Below are positions 1 through 9,400 of a stretch of DNA of 64,000 nucleotides, one piece after another (position 1 is the stretch's first letter; every line of letters begins with the position of its first letter). Source of the stretch: Afipia sp. Root123D2 (GTDB lineage Bacteria; Pseudomonadota; Alphaproteobacteria; Rhizobiales; Xanthobacteraceae). The position numbers and the translations under genes were made by a program. The stretch spans positions 745,476 through 809,475 of the forward strand of contig NZ_LMDP01000001.1 of assembly GCF_001425835.1 (NCBI RefSeq). The letters are read 5' to 3'. The notes below the pieces were generated by a model, which did no database searches, was not told the DNA's origin, and saw nothing but the letters and a program-made list of their open reading frames with translations.

Positions 1-132
1 ACTCTTTCTCATAAGGTGTTCCTCACGCTGATCCGGAATTGTCAGATATTGCCCGGCGGCCGGAAAGGTGCCGGGACGGAGCTAGCCCGACGCATTGTCG
101 GCTGATTTGGCGCCGGTGTCATGGGCATTTTT

Positions 133-504
133 TTAGCCTCGTGACGGCCGCGCTGGCACATCTTGCCGCAGCCGCCACCCCAGCGGGCCGTGCGGCTGAT
201 AGAGCCAGTAATATTGCCTGACCATCTGGAGCGCGCGGGTGCGCTGGAACGACAGGCATGACATCACGATCAGAACGATTGTCTCGATGACAAACGTTTG
301 CGGTGCGAGAAGCGTTTCATCGAACAATGCGAAATGGATAAAGCGCACTGCCATCCCCATCGGGATCATGGCGATGACCGCGATCCAGATGCTGCGCCAG
401 GTCAGCGCGATGGCGCGACCAGTCAGGATCGCGCAGCCGCCGCCGAGGACCAGCGTGATCAGCGCCACCTGAATGATGGATTCGTTTGAGTAGTATGCGC
501 CCAT
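133..504 (-). CDS. DUF6867-like membrane protein of the liv operon
   Basis: 123-aa hydrophobic protein with about three predicted membrane segments (roughly residues 10-33, 37-58 and 64-84) and a basic C-terminal tail. Its ATG overlaps the livF stop codon as ATGA, so it is the last gene of the livHMGF operon and translationally coupled. Proteins of this kind recur behind branched-chain amino-acid ABC transporters in Rhizobiales (family knowledge). Its role is unknown; an accessory membrane function for the transporter is inference. Confidence 0.75.
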   Translation of the reverse strand: MGAYYSNESIIQVALITLVLGGGCAILTGRAIALTWRSIWIAVIAMIPMGMAVRFIHFALFDETLLAPQTFVIETIVLIVMSCLSFQRTRALQMVRQYYWLYQPHGPLGWRLRQDVPARPSRG

Positions 505-1253
505 CAGTGCCGTCCGCCTTCGAGATAGGCCGCGCGGATTTCGGGCCGTTCCAGCAGTTCCGTTCCGGTGCCGCTCAGCGTGATCAGGCCGTTGACCATG
601 ACGTAGCCGCGGTGGGCGAGCTTGAGCGCATGGTTCGCGTTCTGCTCGACGATCAGGACGGTCAGCCCGTCCTTGCGGTTGAGCGTGCGGATCGCGTCGA
701 AGATCTGCCGTGTGATCAGTGGAGCAAGGCCGAGCGAGGGCTCGTCCAGCATCAGAAGGCGGGGACGGCTCATCAACGCGCGGCCGATCGCCAGCATTTG
801 CTGTTCACCGCCGGATAATGTGCCGCCGCGCTGGGTCATGCGCTCCTTGAGGCGTGGAAACAGGGTGAGGACGCGATCGAGATCGGCACTGCGCTCGCTC
901 TCGCTGCTGCCGCCGTTGGCGGCGTCCGCGCCCATCCGCAGATTCTCGGCGACGCTCATGCGCGGAAAAATTCGCCGGCCTTCCGGCGATTGCGCAATCC
1001 GCATCCGCGCGATGTGATGGGTCGGAAGCTGCGTGATGTCCTGGCCGTCGAACTCGATCCGGCCGGCCGCCGCGCGCGGCCTGCCGAACACCGACATCAT
1101 CAACGTCGATTTGCCGGCGCCGTTGGCGCCGATCAGCGCCACGATCTCGCCCGGCGCGATCTCGATATCGACGCCCTTGAGCGCTTCGATATTGCCATAG
1201 GCCGCGTGCAGTCCGCGAACGGCAAGGAGGGGTGTCGCGGCGGCCGCGCTCAT
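504..1253 (-). CDS. livF: Branched-chain amino-acid ABC transporter ATPase LivF
   Basis: 249 aa, the usual LivF length. Walker A GANGAGKS is at residues 42-49, the LSGGEQ signature at 145-150 and Walker B LLMLDEP at 165-171. It couples ATP hydrolysis to uptake of branched-chain or related amino acids through LivH/LivM at the cytoplasmic face. The ATG at 1253 overlaps the livG stop (ATGA), which fixes the start; a longer open frame upstream is only a livG shadow. Confidence 0.95.
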   Translation of the reverse strand: MSAAAATPLLAVRGLHAAYGNIEALKGVDIEIAPGEIVALIGANGAGKSTLMMSVFGRPRAAAGRIEFDGQDITQLPTHHIARMRIAQSPEGRRIFPRMSVAENLRMGADAANGGSSESERSADLDRVLTLFPRLKERMTQRGGTLSGGEQQMLAIGRALMSRPRLLMLDEPSLGLAPLITRQIFDAIRTLNRKDGLTVLIVEQNANHALKLAHRGYVMVNGLITLSGTGTELLERPEIRAAYLEGGRH

Positions 1254-2095
1254 GCGTTGCCCTCCATCACCGCGACGGCGGCTTCCTCGTCGGCGCCGAG
1301 ATAAGCGGCGATCACCTTGGGGTCGTCGCGGATGTATTCCGGGGCGCCCTCGGAAATCTTGACGCCGTAGTCGAGCACGACGATCCGGTCGGAGATTTCC
1401 ATCACAACCGACATGTCGTGTTCGATCAGGAGAACCGACGTGTCGTGTTCCTTGCGAATCATGCGCAGCAATTCGCTGAGCGCTTCGCCCTCGCGCGCGT
1501 TGAGCCCGGCGGCGGGTTCGTCGAGACACAGCAGTGCCGGTTCGGAACACATCGCGCGGGCGATCTCCAGCCGCCGCTGGTCGCCATAAGGCAGGTTGCC
1601 GGCGGCATCGTCGGCCCGTGCGGTCAGGCCGATGCGCTCGAGCCAGTAGCGCGCGCGCTCGATCGCCGCGTTCTCGGCGGCGCGGAAACGCGGCGCACCG
1701 ATCAGGCCGAGGAACGTGTAGCCAGAGGCCCGCATCAGCGGATTGTGCTGGGCCACCATCAGGTTTTCCAGCGCGGTCATGCCGGCGAACAAACGGATGT
1801 TCTGAAAGGTGCGCGCAACTTTTGCGAGCTTGGAGATGCGGAAGTCGAACAGCCGTTCGAGCAGGAACACGCTGCCGTCGCCGTGGATCATGCGCATCAT
1901 GCCGGTGGTCGGTTTGTAGAAGCCGGTGATGCAATTAAAGACGGTGGTCTTGCCGGCACCGTTGGGACCGATCAGCGCGGTGATGTCGCCGCGCCTGGCG
2001 GTGAACGACAGATCGTTGACGGCGACGATGCCGCCGAAGCGCATCGACAGGTGATCGACCTCGAGGATGTTGTCGGAAACTTTCTCTCCCGTCAT
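1250..2095 (-). CDS. livG: Branched-chain amino-acid ABC transporter ATPase LivG
   Basis: 281 aa. Walker A GPNGAGKT is at residues 43-50, a LivG-type signature (NLPYGDQRRLEIARAM) near 165-180 and Walker B LLCLDEP follows. It pairs with LivF as the second nucleotide-binding subunit. It overlaps livM by 4 nt upstream and livF by 4 nt downstream, a tightly coupled operon. Confidence 0.95.
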   Translation of the reverse strand: MTGEKVSDNILEVDHLSMRFGGIVAVNDLSFTARRGDITALIGPNGAGKTTVFNCITGFYKPTTGMMRMIHGDGSVFLLERLFDFRISKLAKVARTFQNIRLFAGMTALENLMVAQHNPLMRASGYTFLGLIGAPRFRAAENAAIERARYWLERIGLTARADDAAGNLPYGDQRRLEIARAMCSEPALLCLDEPAAGLNAREGEALSELLRMIRKEHDTSVLLIEHDMSVVMEISDRIVVLDYGVKISEGAPEYIRDDPKVIAAYLGADEEAAVAVMEGNA

Positions 2096-3429
2096 CCGTG
2101 GCCTTCCTTGACCATGGATGATGAAATCGCGGTGGGTTTCTCGAGAAAAACCGACGGCGCACGATGTCCGATCAGGCCGCGTGGCCGCCAGATCATCAGG
2201 AAAACCATCGCCGCGCCGAACACCAGCATGCGGAATTGTTCGAAGCCGCGGAACAGTTCGAATCCGCCGATCATCGCCACCGCCGCGAGCGCGACGCCAA
2301 GCTGCGAACCCATGCCGCCGAGAACGACGATGGCCAGCACCAGCGCCGATTCCTGGAATGAAAACGATTCGGGGCTGATGAAACCTTGCCGTGTGGCGAA
2401 GAAGGCGCCTGCGAATCCGCCGAACATCGCGCCGGTGGCGAACGCCGTAAGTTTGGTTGTGGTGGTGTTGATGCCGAGCGAGCGGCAGGCGACTTCGTCC
2501 TCACGCAGGGCTTCCCATGCGCGGCCGATCGGCAGGCGGCGCAGCCGGATGGTGACCCAGTTGGTCAGCAGCGCGAGCGCGAGGATCAGGTAGAACAGGA
2601 ATATCACGCGATGGGAGGGCGAGAACTCGATGCCGAGCCGCGCCGCCAGTCCGTCTTCCGCGGGCGTGAGCGGGATTCCGAAAAACGACGGGCGAGGGAT
2701 GCTGGAGATGCCGTTGGGTCCACCGGTCACATGCTGCCAGTTGAGCAGGATCAGCCGGATGATTTCGCCGAATGCCAGCGTGACGATCGCGAGATAGTCG
2801 CCTTTGAGCCTCAGCACCGGAAAGCCCAGCATCATGCCCCAGAAGGCGGCGAGGATTCCGGCGAGCGGCAGGCAGATCCAGAACGAGAGCCCGAACGTCG
2901 TCGCCAGCAGCGCGTAGGAATAAGCGCCGACGGCGTAGAATGCGACATAGCCGAGATCGAGCAGCCCGGCGAGGCCGACGACGATGTTCAGGCCCCAGCC
3001 GAGCATGACGTAAGTCAGCACCAGAATGCCGAGGTCGAGAATGTAGCGCTGGTCGTAAAAGATGACTGGCATCAGGAGTGCGAAGATCAGCAGCGCAGGG
3101 CCGGCGAAGCGGCCGATCCTGGAAAACGCAGCCTGCGCACCGGCTGACAGGACTGGCGTGCCGCGTCGCGGAGCCAGCCGTTGTCGCAGCAGTTCGACGA
3201 CGATGCTGCCTGCGAAAACCGCGACGACCATGGCCGCGAGATTGCCGAATCGGGTCCAGTAGATCAGTCCACCTGCGTCGCCGGCCTCGGTGCGGATGCC
3301 GATCATCAGCGAGAACAGCACCAGCGCCACCAGCGCGCTGATCGCGGATTTTTTCAGGATGAATGCGATGCCATGGGCTGGAGCCGTGTTGCCGGCGAGT
3401 GCTGAGGGTTGCCGATCGATGAGCGCCAC
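2092..3429 (-). CDS. livM: Branched-chain amino-acid ABC transporter permease LivM
   Basis: 445-aa polytopic membrane protein. The first roughly 100 residues hold an N-terminal extension with membrane segments, as in long LivM proteins; the rest is the core permease with the conserved stretch around GLAGLLDLGYVAFYAVGAY and the EAL-R-D-E coupling region. It forms the transmembrane pathway with LivH. It starts 9 nt after livH ends and overlaps livG. Confidence 0.94.
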   Translation of the reverse strand: MALIDRQPSALAGNTAPAHGIAFILKKSAISALVALVLFSLMIGIRTEAGDAGGLIYWTRFGNLAAMVVAVFAGSIVVELLRQRLAPRRGTPVLSAGAQAAFSRIGRFAGPALLIFALLMPVIFYDQRYILDLGILVLTYVMLGWGLNIVVGLAGLLDLGYVAFYAVGAYSYALLATTFGLSFWICLPLAGILAAFWGMMLGFPVLRLKGDYLAIVTLAFGEIIRLILLNWQHVTGGPNGISSIPRPSFFGIPLTPAEDGLAARLGIEFSPSHRVIFLFYLILALALLTNWVTIRLRRLPIGRAWEALREDEVACRSLGINTTTTKLTAFATGAMFGGFAGAFFATRQGFISPESFSFQESALVLAIVVLGGMGSQLGVALAAVAMIGGFELFRGFEQFRMLVFGAAMVFLMIWRPRGLIGHRAPSVFLEKPTAISSSMVKEGHG

Positions 3430-3438
3430 GCCGGTCTC

Positions 3439-4353
3439 TCAGACTTTTTCGACTTCCGGACGGCCGAGCAGGCCGGTCGGAAGGAAGATGAGAACGATGA
3501 TCAGGATCGAGAAGGCGGCGACGTCCTTGTATTCCGATGAGAAATAAGCCGACCAGAATGTCTCGATCAGGCCGATGGCGAGACCGCCGAGCATCGCACC
3601 GGGCAGCGAGCCGATGCCGCCCAGCACGGCGGCGGTGAACGCCTTGATGCCGGCGACAAAGCCCATGAAGAAATCGACGACGCCGTAATAGAGCAGGTAC
3701 ATCATGCCGGCGACGGCCGCGAGCGCGGCGCCGATCACGAAGGTCATCGAGATCGTGCGATCGACATCGACGCCGAGCAGCGCCGCCATGGTCTGGTCCT
3801 GCTCGCAGGCGCGCATGTCGCGTCCGAGCCGGGTGCGCGCGACCAGCCAGGAGAAGATCGCCAGCAGAACAACCGTCGTGATGACGACGATGATCTGGAC
3901 GTTGGACAGCCGGACCACGAAGCCGTCCTGCTCGAACAGCGTGTATCCGCCGGTGATGATCGGCGGCACCGGCTTGACGCGCGCGCCTTGCGCGACCTGC
4001 GCATAGTTCGACAGCACGAAAGACATGCCGATCGCCGACAGCATAGGCGCGAGGCGAAACGATTGCCGCAGCGGCCGGTAGGCGATCCGCTCCACCGTCC
4101 AGCCGTAGAGCGCGGTGATCGCCATCGCCACCAGCAGCACCAGCAGCAGGATCACAGGAACGAAGGTCATCCCGATCGAGACCAGAATCAGGAAGGAAAT
4201 CAGCGCGATGAATCCGCCGATCATGAAGATGTCGCCGTGCGCGAAATTGATCATGCCGACGATGCCGTAGACCATCGTGTAGCCGATCGCGATCAGGCCG
4301 TAGATCGAGCCGAGCACCAGTCCGTTGATGAGCTGCTGGGCGAAATAATCCAT
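3439..4353 (-). CDS. livH: Branched-chain amino-acid ABC transporter permease LivH
   Basis: 304 aa, typical LivH length, with about eight membrane helices. The N-terminus (LINGLVLGSIYGLIAIGYTM, then INFAHGD) is diagnostic of LivH. It is the first gene of the minus-strand operon livH-livM-livG-livF-DUF6867. No periplasmic binding protein (LivJ/K) gene is in the window, so the binding protein must be encoded elsewhere. Confidence 0.95.
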   Translation of the reverse strand: MDYFAQQLINGLVLGSIYGLIAIGYTMVYGIVGMINFAHGDIFMIGGFIALISFLILVSIGMTFVPVILLLVLLVAMAITALYGWTVERIAYRPLRQSFRLAPMLSAIGMSFVLSNYAQVAQGARVKPVPPIITGGYTLFEQDGFVVRLSNVQIIVVITTVVLLAIFSWLVARTRLGRDMRACEQDQTMAALLGVDVDRTISMTFVIGAALAAVAGMMYLLYYGVVDFFMGFVAGIKAFTAAVLGGIGSLPGAMLGGLAIGLIETFWSAYFSSEYKDVAAFSILIIVLIFLPTGLLGRPEVEKV

Positions 4354-4629
4354 GGGCTGCCGCGCTTGAGAAATCTGGAAATGTCACGTCGAAGGCTCCG
4401 GCAGCCAAGACGTTGCATTGCTACAATTTTTAACAGCGGGAACCGGGAGCGGCAACAGCGCGGGACGCGGCAAGTTGAGCCCTGTGTATAGCGCGTTTGC
4501 AGTGCACGCGTTTTGTTCCGCGCCCATGGCCAACACATCATCGTGTCGGAGGAACTCAAAGAGCAATGAGTTCCGTTGCAACCTTGGCGAGGACGGACAG
4601 TTGGTCCCGCGTTCAACAGGAGGTCCAAG

Positions 4630-4791
4630 ATGTCGAACCAGAATCAGAACAATCCGAACCAGAGCCCCGGCCAGCAGAACCAGCAGCCCGGTCAGAAGCC
4701 TGGTCAGCAGCAGCAGGGCGGTGGTCAGAAGCCGGGTCAGCAGCAGCAGGACCCAGGCAGCCAGAAGCCAGGTCAGAAGGCCGGCCACTAG
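4630..4791 (+). CDS. Small Q/G/P-rich low-complexity protein
   Basis: 53 aa made almost only of N, Q, P, G and K, with a repeating QKPGQQQ unit; no hydrophobic core, signal peptide or cysteines, so it is predicted to be disordered. The start ATG at 4630 is set by a strong AGGAGG at 4618-4623, and a perfect intrinsic terminator follows 23 nt after the stop. The ribosome site and terminator argue that it is expressed. Function unknown; a stress or desiccation role would be speculation. Confidence 0.7.
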   Translation: MSNQNQNNPNQSPGQQNQQPGQKPGQQQQGGGQKPGQQQQDPGSQKPGQKAGH

Positions 4792-4814
4792 TCAGGTTCG
4801 GATGGTTCAGCCGG

Positions 4815-4846
4815 AAAATCCCGCCGCAAGGCGGGATTTTTCTGTT
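4815..4846 (+). terminator. Intrinsic terminator after the Q/G/P-rich gene
   Basis: Perfect 11-bp stem (AAAATCCCGCC, loop GCAA, GGCGGGATTTT) running into a T-rich tail, directly downstream of the small gene ending at 4791. Confidence 0.9.
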
Positions 4847-4999
4847 CCGGGTCGAGAGATGGGGATAACCCGGCGTTTTCGGTCCCGCCGTTAAGGTAAA
4901 CAAATGGTTGACGTTGCCGCTCTGACTTGAGGAGAGTTACCTCGCAAACGTCGTGGCCGCGCCGGTCGGTGGCGCGGCTGAAGCGGGGAGCGACGCGAA

Positions 5000-5551
5000 A
5001 TGCCCGAGGGCTGGACAAAGAACTGGACAGCGGACTGGCGGCTCAGCACGTTCAACGGTGCCTTGGTGGCATCCTATTTCATTCCGGCGTGGACCATCGC
5101 TGCGATGAAAATCTGGATTTCTCCTGTCCACGGACTTTACGACCGCGCGAATATCGCGCCGGGCATGTTCATCAGCGACCATCTGAGCTTCTCTGTCCTT
5201 CAGACGGTGCGGTTCGCGTGGCTGCTGGCGCTCGGCAAGGTGATCGTGGCGGCCTTCTTCCTCGTCTTTCTCGTGCTGATCGTGCGCGAATCGGTGCGCA
5301 GAAAAGCGGGCTGCGACGAGGCGCTCGGATTCGCGCTGCTGTTCGGTGCGCTCATCAGTATGGCGAGCCTGATCGCGGCATCGCAGCTGGGTGAATTCGA
5401 GGCGCTTCGCCTCCATGCCAGCGAAACGCTGGTGCTGATCGGCGCCGGTATCCTTCTCCTGATCGACATGCCGCAACAGCAGGCGTCGTCGTCAGCAGCG
5501 CAGGCAATGCATGCCCGGCACCTTGGGCATCACTTCAGCCCTAACTCCTGA
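5000..5551 (+). CDS. Putative integral membrane protein, unknown family
   Basis: 183 aa with about four hydrophobic helices (roughly residues 20-38, 73-97, 111-130, 140-155) and a polar His/Ser-rich C-terminus. A GGGGAG-like ribosome site precedes ATG 5000. The 3' end overlaps the convergent pcaC gene by about 20 nt. I do not recognise the family; context gives no clear role. Confidence 0.65.
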   Translation: MPEGWTKNWTADWRLSTFNGALVASYFIPAWTIAAMKIWISPVHGLYDRANIAPGMFISDHLSFSVLQTVRFAWLLALGKVIVAAFFLVFLVLIVRESVRRKAGCDEALGFALLFGALISMASLIAASQLGEFEALRLHASETLVLIGAGILLLIDMPQQQASSSAAQAMHARHLGHHFSPNS

Positions 5552-5916
5552 ATCACGCTGGCGGCTTCCTTGGTTGCGTGATTGGCAGCAGGCACGCCGC
5601 AGTAGATCGCCTGCTGCAACAGGATTTCCTTGATGTCATCCGGTGTGAAGCCGCCTTCGGTGAGGGCGGCTCTCACGTGCATCCTGAACTCGTCCCATTG
5701 TCCGAGCGCCATCATGGTGCCGATCACCAGCACGCGGCGGGTGCGTTCGTCGAAATGCGGCCGGGTCCAGATCTCACCCCACGCATAGCGGGTGATAAGA
5801 TCGAGAAAGTCCGTGTTGAAGGCCGTTTTGTTGGCGGCGGACTTGTCGACCCAGGCGTCGCCCAGAACCTTTCGGCGCTTCGCATCGCCGGAGTTGCGGC
5901 GCTCGCTTTCGTCCAT
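5530..5916 (-). CDS. pcaC: 4-carboxymuconolactone decarboxylase
   Basis: 128 aa, the full length of PcaC in the AhpD/CMD fold. The CMD core around residues 60-115 (RTRRVLVIGTMMALGQWDEFRMHV) is intact. It decarboxylates 4-carboxymuconolactone to 3-oxoadipate enol-lactone in the protocatechuate branch of the beta-ketoadipate pathway. It is the last gene of the minus-strand pcaB-pcaD-pcaC operon, 10 nt behind pcaD. Confidence 0.92.
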   Translation of the reverse strand: MDESERRNSGDAKRRKVLGDAWVDKSAANKTAFNTDFLDLITRYAWGEIWTRPHFDERTRRVLVIGTMMALGQWDEFRMHVRAALTEGGFTPDDIKEILLQQAIYCGVPAANHATKEAASVIQELGLK

Positions 5917-5926
5917 CGTGGGTCCT

Positions 5927-6709
5927 TTAGCGCTGGGTCAGGAAACCGACCACGGCTTCGGTGAAATTGTGCGGCTGCTCGATATTGGAGATATGCGCGG
6001 CATCGAGAATGGTCATGCTGGCGCCGGGAACACGGCCGCGGATGAATTCTCCAGCCTCGACCGGTGTGGCAGGATCGCTGCGGCCGGCGATCACCAGCGT
6101 CTTGGCCTTGATGCGCGGCAGCAACTCGCGCTGGTCGAGCGTGCTGAGCGCTGCGCAGCAGGCGAGGTAACCCTCGACCGGCGTCGCCTGCAGCATTGCC
6201 TTCATGCGTGCGACGATCTGCGGCTCCCGCTCGCGGAAATCGGCGGAGAACCATCCGGTCATGACGCCATCGGCGATCGATGCGAGGCCGCCTTCTTTCA
6301 CCGCCTTGATGCGGTTGTGCCAGTTGGTCGGGTCCGGATAGTAGCAGGCGGTGTTCGACAGGATCATGCGGTCGAAACGCTTCGGGGCGTTGGCGCCGAG
6401 CCATTGTCCGACCATGCCGCCCATCGACAGCCCGCACCAGTGGGTTTTCTCGATGTTGAGATCGTCGAGGATCGCGAGCACGTCCTTGCCGAAGCGCTCC
6501 ATGGAGTAGGGCGTCGTGCCGAGGCCGGACTTGCCGTGGCCGCGCCGGTCGTAGCGAACCACGCGAAACAGCTTGGTGAGCGCCGGCATTTGCGGCTCCC
6601 ACATCTGCATGGTGGTGCCGAGCGAGTTCGACAGCATCAGCGTCGGCCCGCCGTCGCGGCCTTCCACGGATACATTCAACAGGCAGCCGTCGGCATCGAT
6701 CATCGGCAT
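5927..6709 (-). CDS. pcaD: 3-oxoadipate enol-lactonase
   Basis: 260-aa alpha/beta hydrolase. The nucleophile elbow GLSMGG puts Ser95 as the active-site serine; RYDRRGHGKS precedes it, and Asp and His lie in the C-terminal third. It hydrolyses the enol-lactone to 3-oxoadipate. It lies 15 nt behind pcaB and 10 nt before pcaC, so all three are probably co-transcribed. pcaHG and the regulator are not in this window. Confidence 0.92.
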   Translation of the reverse strand: MPMIDADGCLLNVSVEGRDGGPTLMLSNSLGTTMQMWEPQMPALTKLFRVVRYDRRGHGKSGLGTTPYSMERFGKDVLAILDDLNIEKTHWCGLSMGGMVGQWLGANAPKRFDRMILSNTACYYPDPTNWHNRIKAVKEGGLASIADGVMTGWFSADFREREPQIVARMKAMLQATPVEGYLACCAALSTLDQRELLPRIKAKTLVIAGRSDPATPVEAGEFIRGRVPGASMTILDAAHISNIEQPHNFTEAVVGFLTQR

Positions 6710-6724
6710 GGGAGTCTCCGTCTC

Positions 6725-8080
6725 TTATTGCTGCTCGATCGAGGTGAGCAGCCGGTCGATCAGCGTTTGCGAAACACCCTGATAGGCCATCGGCTCGAAC
6801 AATCGTTCCAGTTCGCTGGCGCTCAGATGCGCCGTCACGCGGGTATCCTTTGCCAGAACGTCGCGCAAGTGCGTTCTGCTCTTAATCGCCGTGCGTGACG
6901 CAGCTTCGACGATGTGATGAGATTCGCTTTTTCCGACCTTCTCGGCCAAAGCCATCGAAATCGCTTCGGCCATCACAAGACCATGCGTACTGTCGAGATT
7001 GGCGCGCATCCGCGTCGCGTCGACTTCCAACCCCTCCGCAATGTCGACGATAGCGGCAAGTGCCCCCGAGGTGACCAGTTGCAGCGTCGGCAAGGTCGGC
7101 CATTCGGCATGCCACGGTCCGGCGCTGCGTTCGTGATCCTGCACCTGGGCCGCAAACATTGTCGCCGCCAGATTGGGGGCCATGGTCGCCGCAGCGAGTG
7201 CGGAGGCTGACGCGACGGGATTGCGCTTGTGCGGCAAGGTCGAAGAGCCGCCACGGCCGGCGCTGGCCGGCTCGAAAGCTTCGCCGACGTCGGTCTGCAT
7301 CATCAGTGAGATATCGCGCGCGATTTTTCCGCAGGTGCCCGCCAGAATCGCCAGCACCGATGCGGCATCCGCGATGCGGTCGCGATGGGTGTGCCATGGC
7401 GCATCCGGCAACCGGAGATCCAGCTCTTTCGCCAGTCGCTCGGCGACCTTCAATCCGTCGGCGCCAAGCGCCGCCAGCGTTCCGGCCGCGCCGCCGAATT
7501 GCAAGACGATGTCATCCGCGCGCAGCCGCTTCAGTCGCCGGTGCGAGCGGTGCAGGGCGGCGGCATATTCGGCAAGCTTCAACCCGAATGGCATCGGCAG
7601 GGCGTGCTGCAGCCATGTCCGCGCCGCCATCGCCGTGTCACGGTGCTGGCGCGCGAGCTGGGCGAATCCGGCGATGGCGCGATCGAGATCCGGCAGCAAG
7701 GTATCGACCGCGGCGCGCAGGCCCAGCATGGTCGCGGTGTCGATCACGTCCTGGCTGGTCGCGCCCCAATGGACATAGCGCGCCGCATCGGGATCGGATT
7801 TGGCGACCTCTGCGGTGAGGGCTTTGACCAGCGGAATGGCAAGATTGCCGGCGCGCGCGACGCCCTCCGCCAACTCCGCAATGTCGAATCGGTCTGCCTG
7901 GCAGGCCGCTTCAATCGCGGCCACGGCGGACCCGGGGATCACGCCGGTTGCTGCTTCCGCCCTAGCCAGCGCGCTCTCGAAATCGAGCATGCGCTGCAGG
8001 TGTGCCGTGTCGTCGCAGGCCGCGCGCATGGCGGGGCTGGACAGGAGCGGCGCCAGCGAAGGCGGGAGGGACGTGCTCAT
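6725..8080 (-). CDS. pcaB: 3-carboxy-cis,cis-muconate cycloisomerase
   Basis: 451-aa member of the fumarase/aspartase superfamily. The signature loop GGSSTLPHKRNPV and the earlier HWGATSQD motif are both present. It converts 3-carboxy-cis,cis-muconate to 4-carboxymuconolactone. First gene of the operon. The 184 bp up to the divergent cox-type cluster should hold promoters for both units, but I see no clear PcaQ-type operator. Confidence 0.93.
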   Translation of the reverse strand: MSTSLPPSLAPLLSSPAMRAACDDTAHLQRMLDFESALARAEAATGVIPGSAVAAIEAACQADRFDIAELAEGVARAGNLAIPLVKALTAEVAKSDPDAARYVHWGATSQDVIDTATMLGLRAAVDTLLPDLDRAIAGFAQLARQHRDTAMAARTWLQHALPMPFGLKLAEYAAALHRSHRRLKRLRADDIVLQFGGAAGTLAALGADGLKVAERLAKELDLRLPDAPWHTHRDRIADAASVLAILAGTCGKIARDISLMMQTDVGEAFEPASAGRGGSSTLPHKRNPVASASALAAATMAPNLAATMFAAQVQDHERSAGPWHAEWPTLPTLQLVTSGALAAIVDIAEGLEVDATRMRANLDSTHGLVMAEAISMALAEKVGKSESHHIVEAASRTAIKSRTHLRDVLAKDTRVTAHLSASELERLFEPMAYQGVSQTLIDRLLTSIEQQ

Positions 8081-8264
8081 GGGCCGCGACCCTAGCCAAC
8101 GCGCCTAATCCTGCCAACGCCTTTCATCGTCCCATTCCAATGTCTTTGCGGGCGTGAATATGGATCATCTTCAATCCGGCGATCCCCTTTTCTTTGGCCG
8201 CGCGGTGGCTTAACTGGTGGAAGCTGCGGCCGGGCCGCATCGGATCAAATGGGAGACAATACTC

Positions 8265-8717
8265 ATGGCAATGACAATGACCGGCGAAGTTCAACTTCCG
8301 GCGCCCCGTCAGGTGGTTTGGGAAAAGCTCAACGATCCGGCCGTGCTCAAATCCTGCATCCCGGGATGCGAAGAATTGGACAAGACGTCCGACAACGAGT
8401 TTCAGGCCGTCGCCAAAATGAAGGTCGGCCCGGTGTCGGCGCGCTTCAAGGGCCGCGTGACGCTCAGCGACTTCGATCCGCCCAACAGCTATAAGATCAC
8501 GGGCGAGGGTGAGGGCGGAGTTGCGGGATTTGCCAAGGGCGGCGCGACGGTCAATTTGCAGGACAAGGACGGCGGCACGCTGCTTGTCTATAATGTCGAA
8601 GCCCAGATCGGCGGCAAGCTGGCGCAGCTCGGTCAGCGTCTGATCAACGGCTCGGCGAAAAAGCTGGCCGATGAATTTTTCGCGAATTTTGCCGAGGCCG
8701 TCAAAGGTGGCAATTAA
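8265..8717 (+). CDS. coxG: CoxG-like SRPBCC protein
   Basis: 150 aa starting at ATG 8265 behind GGGAG. The SRPBCC/CoxG pattern runs through the whole protein (LPAPRQVVWEKLNDPAVLKSCIPG near the start, then GPVSARFKGRVTL). CoxG proteins belong to CO-dehydrogenase-type clusters and are thought to help recruit or anchor the enzyme at the membrane (family knowledge). It is the first plus-strand gene of the cluster, followed by coxS after 165 nt. Confidence 0.85.
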   Translation: MAMTMTGEVQLPAPRQVVWEKLNDPAVLKSCIPGCEELDKTSDNEFQAVAKMKVGPVSARFKGRVTLSDFDPPNSYKITGEGEGGVAGFAKGGATVNLQDKDGGTLLVYNVEAQIGGKLAQLGQRLINGSAKKLADEFFANFAEAVKGGN

Positions 8718-8882
8718 CGGGCGTTTTTAGCATATCACGCCTGCGTCGACTCTGGCCGGCTGAGGTTGCCCATTGGCGCTTTGGCACATATTATGTCTTT
8801 GGAACGATTTTAAGCTGGCTGATGCCGTGCAATGCGGCATGCTGCGATGGCCGGCGATAAGCTAACCAGCAAGAGAGTGCCG

Positions 8883-9368
8883 ATGGCCAAGATTTCGCTG
8901 ATCGTGAACGGCAACCCTGTGGCGGCCAATGTCGATCCTCGCACGCTGCTGGTGCAGTTTCTGCGCGAGAACCTCAAGCTGACCGGCACACATGTCGGCT
9001 GCGACACGTCGCAATGCGGCGCCTGTGTCGTCCATCTCGACGGCAAGGCCGTGAAGTCGTGCACCACGCTCGCCGTAATGGCCGACGGACACAATGTCAC
9101 CACCATCGAAGGTCTTGCCGCCGATGGTGCGCCGCTGCACCCGATGCAGGAGGCGTTTCGTGAGCATCACGGCTTGCAGTGCGGCTTCTGCACCCCCGGC
9201 ATGATCATGACTGCGGTCGATCTGGTTCACCGCAAGGGCCATGATCTCGACGACCACACCATCCGCGAGGAACTCGAAGGCAATCTCTGCCGCTGTACCG
9301 GCTACCAGAACATCGTGCTCTCGATTGCCGCCGGCGCGAAGGCGATGGCGAAATCCGACCTGGCGTAA
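8883..9368 (+). CDS. coxS: CO dehydrogenase/xanthine dehydrogenase-type [2Fe-2S] small subunit
   Basis: 161 aa from ATG 8883. The plant-type [2Fe-2S] cluster is bound by Cys40, Cys45, Cys48 and Cys60; the second cluster by Cys100, Cys103, Cys135 and Cys137 (CGFC and CRC motifs). It is the electron-transfer subunit of a molybdenum hydroxylase. The usual partner, a molybdopterin large subunit (CoxL), is not encoded next to it: coxM starts 32 nt later. The substrate cannot be inferred without the large subunit. Confidence 0.88.
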   Translation: MAKISLIVNGNPVAANVDPRTLLVQFLRENLKLTGTHVGCDTSQCGACVVHLDGKAVKSCTTLAVMADGHNVTTIEGLAADGAPLHPMQEAFREHHGLQCGFCTPGMIMTAVDLVHRKGHDLDDHTIREELEGNLCRCTGYQNIVLSIAAGAKAMAKSDLA

Positions 9369-9400
9369 AGCGACCGAACGGCGACCCCAAAGGACCGCTC

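Noticed and set aside
504..1934. 476-codon minus-strand open frame over livF and livG
   Set aside because: Only the part from 1253 down is livF; the rest is an Arg-rich shadow of livG.
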